From Amblyomma americanum (Eukaryota; Arthropoda; Arachnida; Ixodida; Ixodidae), in the NCBI RefSeq assembly GCF_052857255.1, contig NC_135500.1:107255548-107319547 (forward strand): a stretch of 64,000 nucleotides of DNA. The letters are read 5' to 3'. Below the pieces are notes generated by a model. The model searched no databases, had not been told where the DNA came from, and worked only from the letters and a program-made list of their open reading frames with translations. How positions within the stretch are numbered: the first letter of the stretch is position 1; every line of letters starts with the position of its first letter. This document shows positions 52,701 through 61,700 of the stretch, piece by piece. Made by a program: the position numbers and the translations under genes.

Positions 52701-55700
52701 TTAACCAGGACGTCAAGCGGCAAGGCCGTCAAGTTTGCCTACTGCTGGATAATTGCTCGGCGCACCACGTCGAAGGCCTGCAGCTCTCGAACATCGAACT
52801 GCACTACTTCCCGGCCAACTGCACGTCCCTAATACAACCCCTTGACAAAGGGGTCATTAACAGTTTTAAATGCTGTTACCGACGCCGACTAATCCAGAAG
52901 ATTCTTCTCGACATCCGGCTGGAACGGGAGATGAAGATTGATATTTATCAAGCAGTCGAGATGCTTGCTGCCTCCTGGCAAGAGGTCAGGGCAGAAGTTA
53001 TTAGGAATTGCTTTTTAAAGGCCGGAATAGTAGCAAGAAACGCACAGGCTGGTGCCGATGACGAGGAAGACGTTTCTACTCCGTCCGATGTGGCCGAAGC
53101 GTGGAACGAGCTACGCACTAACGGTGGTGTACCCGACGACGTTGAACTGGATGACTTTTTGTTTGCCGACAACGCCGCCGTGGCTACAGAGGAAATGACT
53201 GATGCAGCACTGGCTGAAAGCGTGCAAGATGATCGTGATGATGGTGCTTGCGATGCAGATCCGTGTGACGTGCCTACTGCAAAGGAGGTGATGAACGCAA
53301 TGGACGTTATGCGCCGTTTCGTCGGCTCGCGCGACGATGAAGGAGCTCTACATGATTTAGCTTCTTTGCCGCCTCTCCTCTTCTCTCAAAGCTCCTTTGG
53401 AAGCTTTTTTTTTCAACGGTCCCTCTCGGGGCCACCAATCGCGCTTCGGCAGAGCACGCAGGCACGATGATTCCCGCTGTCTCTCGCTCGAGTTCCTCTC
53501 TCTACACCAAGTCGCCTATGCGCAGACACATGGTGCAGTCGTTTCGCGCCACGCACTTCCACGTGCGCGGCGACGTAAGAACAGTCGTGTCACGTCATAA
53601 AAACAATTGACGAGCCTTCACGCGAAACCTGCATGTAACGAAAACCTGCATGTAACGAAAAATCGGGAGCTTTTTTCAACTTCGTTATATCCAGGTTTAA
53701 CTGTATATCAGTTGTTGGTGATGCCATGGCTCTGAGGATGCTCTCCGGTTACTTACTAAATGCAATATGTTGGCTTAGAAAAGAAAAGCTCAGAAATACT
53801 TTCCAACATGACCTTATTAACCCTCTATGTGAAAATTTTTTATTTGCCGTTATCACATTTTATTACGTCTTCAATTTCGTTTATGTCTTGTGAGAGTACT
53901 GCATTTGCACAATTCACTATCAGAGAGTCTCAAAGAAAAACATTGTAGCACAGCTCGAAGCCCAGCATAAGGATCCAGCTTTTTTCTGTATCTGCTTGTG
54001 TCCTCTCTAACTCTAACTGCGTGTCTTCCTTAATGCGGCTATGAATGTAACGCCAGTTTTAATCCACGTAAAAAACAAAGCTCTGCTTGAACATGGCATC
54101 GTCTCCATAGCCTAGCGGTCAAGTGTGGCAAAGCCGTCCACACAGAGCCGCCTCTGCCGTGCTGCTAACTTTCGCTTTTCTTCCTTGCTCTACTCATCAC
54201 TGCACTTTTACTAGCTTTCCTTTCTTAGTGAACTGTGCCGCCTTCTTCCTACGTTCACAGTTTTTTATTCTTACGTGTGCGTCACGCGTTTTGCGTCATG
54301 GCCCCAAGGCATTTGAAAAGTTGGCTTCTCCTTGCGCTCTTGAGATTGGTGGTGAAGCCATCTAAAAAAAGAACGCGCTGTTTTATCATTTTTGTTATCC
54401 ATTTGCCTCCGAAATGTTCGCCTCACAATTCTCCACTTCGCGCATGCCGCAATGCGGGAAGTACGTCACCACGGCCAGATGCTCTTTAGTATAGCAGTTT
54501 CTTGCCAAAAAAACCTTTGCTATAAACGAAAAAAAAGTAGTAGTTTATGGAAGGCAAAATGGGACCGCAGTTTCGCTATATTATATAGGAGTTTACTATA
54601 GCAGGGTTTACTGTAACAGCAACGACCATCGTCAACTTCAATAGCTCTCAGTCCAAAGAAAATCTATTTGAAAAGCAACCCACAGGTCACGCTACCCCAG
54701 TCAGCATCATCAACTCGTTTGTTGGTCGAAAATAACAGTTGGTCGCATGCCCTTCGCAACTCACAGGTATGAATGCACCTAAATTAAAGGCCACAGGAGT
54801 GGGGACATGCATCACACCATGGCCAGTAACAGATGCATGAGAGGGGTTGCACAAAGGAGGAGGCCGTCTTGGTCAGGGGGAAGAGTGCTGTCAGCTTGCT
54901 GCCGAGGCAGGGTGACGAGAGTCGTCACTGACACCTCCCACAGCCCTCAGCGAGACATTCGAGGAAGCTCTGATGGCCCCGTTCCATGCCCTTGCAATCA
55001 GGCGGGCTGTATACCCCCCACCATTACCTTGGGCAGGGACAGCTTGCAACACACAGCATCAAAACATCACTGCTTCAGCAGCTGTGCCTTTTCATGACAA
55101 GAGCATCAACCTTCTCACGACATCATGTTGGCACTTAAGAACACCAAGAGACTCTGCTGAACTGCTCTTGGCGGGAGAGGGCAGTTCCCCGAGGTACTCG
55201 GGGAATGCAGATTACAGAAGTGTGTTTCATTAAAGTCTGCCCTCCTCAATTTCCTTTCTTTGTTAGTGTTTTTTTAGCTGATGTGTCTCGTCATGAGGGT
55301 GCCCTATAAACACTCTTCACTAGCCTAGTATTGTACAATCGATTTATAGCCAAAAACCTGTGCACCACAACTGTGTTGCGTGCATTTCTTCGTTTCTCAT
55401 TTATAGCGTTCTTCATCCTTTTTGCCAAATTTATTGCATAATCTCCTAGTCTTCTTTGCTGTTTTGTTTTGTCATTTATCCCACCTACCATCATGCCTGA
55501 TGGCAATTTGATGGCAATTTCAGATATTGCAGAAATGAATAAACGCTTGCCCTAAATTACCCCCAAATGTCCCAGGCATTTCACAAGACTGGTTCCCCAT
55601 ATTCTTACGGCTGCTACATGGCCCACTAGGCACACTTCAACTACACAAGAGTCTGCAAATAACCGACGCAGCAACGTAACATGATCCCAGAGCAAGACAA

Positions 55701-58700
55701 ACTTCGTCTAACAAAAACCATAATTATAATAGTAGGATACAACAAAATGACATGCCAAAGGTTACCACGGATGATGCTACAAAACTCAAGTGGCGTGGCT
55801 GCCAACAGCACAGCAAAACAAAATGCCATCTATTTTTTTTTGCATATTTCTTCCACTCAGCTGGGCTCAGCCATGCTTCTTGAGGAGGGACACAAAAACG
55901 GCGTCCTTTCCAATGACCACACCATCTGCTTTCAAAAGGAAGGCCGGGATGGAGAGGGAGGGAAGCGGGGACGAACAACAAGGAAGCACTCGTGCTCACC
56001 CGTCGCAGCATGTTGTTCCCCTCCGGCCGCTCTTCCTCGTCGTCCTGGTTGAGAAGCTCACGGAGGATGACGTTCTCCGATCGGCTGCTGCTCGGGGCAT
56101 CAGTCTCCTCACTTCCACCACTGCCGCCAGCGCCCCCCAGACCCTGGGTGAGCAGGTTGCGCAGTTTCTGCGCTCCGCCATCGTCAGAGGACGACGTGCC
56201 ACCCCCCGTCGTGTACGGCGAAGGCGCGGCCCCCGGCGTCGTTGACGGCGGGGGCGGCAGGGACGAGCCATACTCTTCGTCGCCGTCATCACCCCCGGTC
56301 ACACTCTTGCCGCCCTGGGACAGAGCAGGCGTGTGGCGGTCATCAGCAAAACCTCCAAGGTACTAGGTTTTACGGTTGAAAAGTCACATATGGGGACGTG
56401 ACATATATGCTGCATGTCCCTACAACCTACACTGTCCCCAGAAAATTTCACAGAGAAGGTGCAGTTTTTTAAAAAGTCACATCTGCTTTCATGGTCGGCA
56501 TGCAAGAAAAACGAATGGATAAACCCATGTATGCATACTTTCACCACTGGATACAAGCACAAAAGAAAGTCACCTGACAGGCTCTTGTCCCAACCCTTCC
56601 ATTCACACCAACCACACTGTTACCGGACCTTCATCAAAAGTCTCCAGTCAGCTACCCTTTACGGCCATTGATGCCAACATTAGCGGCGACGTGTGACAAT
56701 GTCCGTAAGGCAGAGAAGCTGCCTGAAGGAGTGTGTCAGAGTATGGTAAGCCTTACGCTACAAAACCCCAGTGCTCCACCTCACAGGCCAGATTCACTTC
56801 CAAAAGCCAGAAGGTTTATACCAGTTTGGTATCAGTTGATTTTTTTCTCTCAATTCCACTCACACTCATTCCGCACTGTTTTGCACAAACTGCAGTGTCT
56901 TCACATGCCTCAGAACAAAATGCAACATGCAGCCCCTCCCCAACCATTCCAGTTGGCATAGGCAAGTCAAAACGAGCTCCCGACTCCCACACCATAAATG
57001 GACGATGGGAACAACATGTGCAGATGTTCGGCCAGCACTGCCTGAAGGAGAGTGCCTACCTTGGGTGTGTTGGCTGAGGTGAGGTCGTCCTCCTCAGGCC
57101 AGGAGGATGAAGGGAACATCTCCATGGCGAGCAGGGGAAAGTCCTGGCTGCCCCCTGAAGAAGAGGGGCTCAGGTGGAAGAAGGCGTTGCCAGATACAGA
57201 CACGGGGGGACCACCGGCACCCCCCACCGAGCCGCTACCGCTAGGGGCAGTCGGACCGGACGATGAAGACGACGAGGGGGCCCCGTTGACTGGCGTGGGG
57301 ACCCTGCTCAGCTCATCCGGGGACGGGGCCTCACTGTCCCTGGGGTCAAGGCGCAAACCACAAAGAGGAGGACAGGAGCAGCCGATCAGGCAGGCATCAT
57401 GGAGGGCATTGTACCGCACTTGCCCCAAATACACATTTGCATAACACCCCTGACCACGCAGTCTCCAATGAAATGACAAGTAGAATAAAGGTCCGTTCAA
57501 TTCGCTTGCACTGCGTGAACTGGTTCTCGCGGTGCTACACTTCGCCATTTGTTTCAGCAGTTCAAGATGGCGCCGTCTGCATGATGGCATTCGTGCACGC
57601 GTTGTGCATGTCTAGTTCAGGAAAAGTTCCGAAAAACTGTGCACCTCCCTCAGTGGTCTGTGCCGAAATCGTGCAGCTGCAGCCGCCATGGAAGCAGACG
57701 ATGGCTTGCATGGCGATGGCTTGTGGATTGCAAATAAACGCGGCGAAGGGACTTAGGTTTATCCGCTCATCGACGAGAGCGGTGCCCCAGTAAGGTCAGA
57801 CTCGTACGGAGCATCACTGGGAACTTGTTGATCAGGCCTATAACTACTTGCAGCGATTTCTGTGCAGTGTCTGCACAGTGAACCGCATGTGTGTCCAGCC
57901 ATCCCATGCGCACGGTGTGTGTCAATACTTCTGTGCTGGTGTGCAAGCATGCTGCAAACTATTACTCGTGGACAGGCGCGCGAACACAGTGCGGAATTGG
58001 CGAAAGTGCCCACCTGCTGGCCATCACAACCGCGGCAGACGCGCCGCTATTTACTGTCGCACGCCTATGTTGTGTTGAGTAAAAGAACACACGTTTCATA
58101 CCAGCTGCTGCGAGGTGCACATGCACCAATCAAGTCTGGTTCTTGGCAGCTTCTTCGCTGCGATGTTGTGCTTGAAAATTTTTCATGCGGTTCGGGATGT
58201 TGGTGGCCGTTGAGGTGGGCAACGCCAAGGCTAGCAGACAGCCAGGCCTGCACTCGACCATTCGTACTGAAAGCAGTCAGTGCCTACCTGCACTTGGACT
58301 GCCGGAACTGGCACCGCATGCTCGCGGCACCGCTTCAGAATTTTACAGAACTGGTGCAGCGAGTGCAGGGGAATCGAACGAAGCTTAAGTGTGCCCTGAA
58401 ATCCAACAGAATGTCCTACCCCTAAAAAGGCCCAGCAGTCAACCATGAATTTACTTCCTAGATACATTTCCTTTCACTGGGTACAAAAAACCAGTCACAC
58501 TGAGCAATAAACAATGACAGACAACAGCGCAACCACACCAATGCTTCTTGCAACACTAGAAGAAAGCTACTTCTCGAGACCACTTACAGTGTGAAACGAC
58601 ATTAGGCAGTTTAGTGTGCATTGTACCGTATAATGTGGAATATAGGTCGAGGCGGAATACAGGTCGACCCCCTTACCTTGAAGCAAAGAATTCAACATAA

Positions 58701-61700
58701 AAATTATAAGGCGCAAAACTTCGGTTTATTTACTGGTGCCACCGGACTCATCGCCTCCTCATTCTTCTCAGCTGTCTGAACTCTCATCCAACGACTGCTT
58801 CACACTGGCCGCATCCCACAACATGTCGTCCTCGGTACCGTCCAACGAGTTGCTAATGCAACATTTCTTGAATGCCAACACTACCACATCGACAGGCAGG
58901 GAGCGCCAAGCCTGAGACACCCATGTGGCCACAGTGGAGAGAGGCGGCCTGCACAGCCGGCCGGTTGGAGTCTTTGGGTTGTCGCTGGCCATCCATTGAT
59001 TATAGCACGACGTCCAGTGACTGAAGTGTTGACGCCATGCCCTCCGAAATGTCAACGAGCTCTGCCCTCGCGACGCGGAGCGCCTGCTTCACACCGGCGG
59101 TCAAGTGACAGTGAAAGTATCCAAAACGAGCATGCTCGGACACTGCAGGACTGCGACGGGTTGCCGATTCCAGACGGTATTGATCCAATTCACCACAAGG
59201 GCCTTGTCCATATAGCCCTTTTCGTTCACGCAAATGACAATGTCTCTTGGGAAAGCCTCTTTCGGCAGAGTCTTCCTCTTGAAGCACGAATGCTCGTTCC
59301 CCGTCGAAAGAAGCTTAACTTCCTCCGCGCCACGTTCACACACTGTGGTGGACGACAGCATGTCGAATCAAACCACACCGGCGTTTCATCGGTGTTGCCA
59401 ATCTGTCCCAGCATGTAGCCATGCTGCTGCCGGAGAAGGATAACATAGCGCTGGAATTCGTATGCCTCTGCCAGCTTCTGGCATACTGATGCGCGCCGGC
59501 GAAGTGCAAATCCTCTGCGTCGCACGAAGTGACGAAACCAGTAAATGGAGCCCTTGAATTGCTCCTGGGACAGTCCAGATTCACGGGCGAGCTCGATAGC
59601 TTTGATGTGGATGAGTTTTTCTGCCACTGTCAAGGATCTGGCACACTGCGCATGGACGAAATCTGCCACCGTTTTTGAGCTCAGGGTGCACCGCGCGGCG
59701 CCCACGAAAGGAAGTCTTCCGCCCACGAAAGGAAGTCTTCCGCCCACGAAAGGAAGTCTTCCGCCCACGAAAGGAAGTCTTCCGCACGCTGCAGGCAGAC
59801 AGCTCTATTTTCTGCGCTCGCTAGTACCGGACGCTTTTCTCCGAGACGCCAAAGTGTCGCTGGGAAAACATGTTCCCATATACTTCAGCGAATCGATAAC
59901 TTTTTTTTTAAACGCTGCAGTGAACCGACGTCGAGTACCGGTATTCATTTTGCGGATTGTCATGAAATTAATACGTAACGATGCCAAAACAATTACCTCT
60001 GTCAACGTCTGGCCACGTTGGTCAACATGGAGACTATAACGATGCGGATGCCAAAAGGTCTGCGGCTCCCACATGTTGCCAGACGACTATTCAGGTTGTG
60101 CCAAGGGCCAGTACATAAGTACAGGGGTGACCTTTTAGCAATATTTTTCGGAAAAACCTAGACCTATATTCCGCGCTGTACGGTACTTGCACATTTTCAA
60201 AAACCTAGGTAAAAAAACTAACGAGACAAACTAATCAATCTCAAACAAGTACTGATACCTGCTGAGGAGCATGAGAAATATAAAGCTGTGCTTCACAGCC
60301 TACTCTGCTTTCTCCATGCCTGCTTCACAAGAAGAACAAAACAAGTGTTATCAGGTTCACAGAGGCAGTGCCCTCCTACTCACCGTATGATGGAGTGGGT
60401 GGCCATGAGGAACTCGGGCTCACTCGTGACCTGGTTGTAGTTGAAGCGCTTGCTTTTCGTCTGCACCAGCAGAGACTTGTCAGGCGTCACCTGGAGCCGG
60501 TAAATGGCGCTCGTGTGCTGGCCCTGCTGAAGGGCTGCATCGAAAAGAGAGTCGATTTCAGTTTGTTTATTTGCAACATACTGTAGGCTCTACAAAGCAC
60601 CCTGGCAGACAGAAGGCGGATTATGGAGAACAAAAAAGGGCAAAAAGCAGAACACGAACAAAAACAGCAAGTCCACAAACTGCTTGTTCTAAAGCATCAG
60701 TGGCAGTGAGAGTTAAACCTGGAAGTAATAAACCACCAGGTAGCTAATTTCTCGATCTTACGAAGTTTCCCCAATTTTCCGGCGCCACCCACATTAAAGC
60801 CTGTGTACTTGCGAACTCTGTGTAACGTGTAGCAGTGAACTTGATAAAACGACCTCACCATGGTGCCCATGATTACCTAGCGCAGCGTTATTTGAAATAT
60901 GGCCGAATCATGCAAGTCTCAAGATGACAGAACACACAACTCCCATAAAAGGAACGTCTATGCACTCAACGAGCGAATGCAGTTGACACAATGCGTCGCG
61001 CTTCAGACGATCAGCGCCTATCCGTGGCAAATGTAGCAGTCTCCACAGCTTTCGCTTCTTTAGCACCACACCTAGTGGCACCACAACAGCTCGTGTCCAA
61101 AACAACAAAAACAACAGGACACAGCGAGGAATCCACGGAACAAGCAGTGCGCACCCATCGCCTCAGCTTGCTCGTGTGGTGCCAACAGCAGACACACGGC
61201 GGAGCAGGGACGGTGAAGAGCACACCGGCAATAAGAGGCGAACAGTCAGTTTCCGAGGGCTACAGCGGACTGGCAGACACTTTTTCTCTTTTTTCTCTCA
61301 ATTCTCGCCTCTCCGCGCACAGCGGTGTTGTGCTATCCACAACAGAGACGATGGCAGCAGCCGCACTCGCGTTATCAATGAGACTGAAATGCTCCGACGT
61401 TTCGTCAGCTCCACAACCGGAGCAGGCAAGGAAAAATGCTCTGTATCGGTGGAATTTCCTTAACGATTTTGAGTAAAGGAGGTTTACTGCGAACAACTGT
61501 TACGCTGTTTTTTTAGATTTATTTTAGCTTCCATTCTACACAGTCTTCTCGAGTTTCCACGCAAAAACTGGATGCAACGAAAACCTTCATGTAACAAAAA
61601 ATTGAGGACTCTTCTCAATTACATTATATCCAGGTTTAACTGTAACTGGCTTTACTCACTTACCGTACAGAGAGAGAAAGAATATTGAAGATATTCAGTC

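Larger units (their letters stand above)
58626..60183 (-). mobile_element. POGK-like pogo element I, decayed
   Basis: The ends CCGTATAATGTGGAATATAG and (complement) CCGTACAGCGCGGAATATAG are flanked by TA (58624-58625 and 60184-60185). Length 1558 bp, close to intact element G. Its gene is on the minus strand and broken. Confidence 0.88.

Noticed and set aside
54100..54175. tRNA-like wording (TAGCCTAGCGGTCAAGTG)
   Set aside because: I could not form acceptor, anticodon and T arms with a consistent length.
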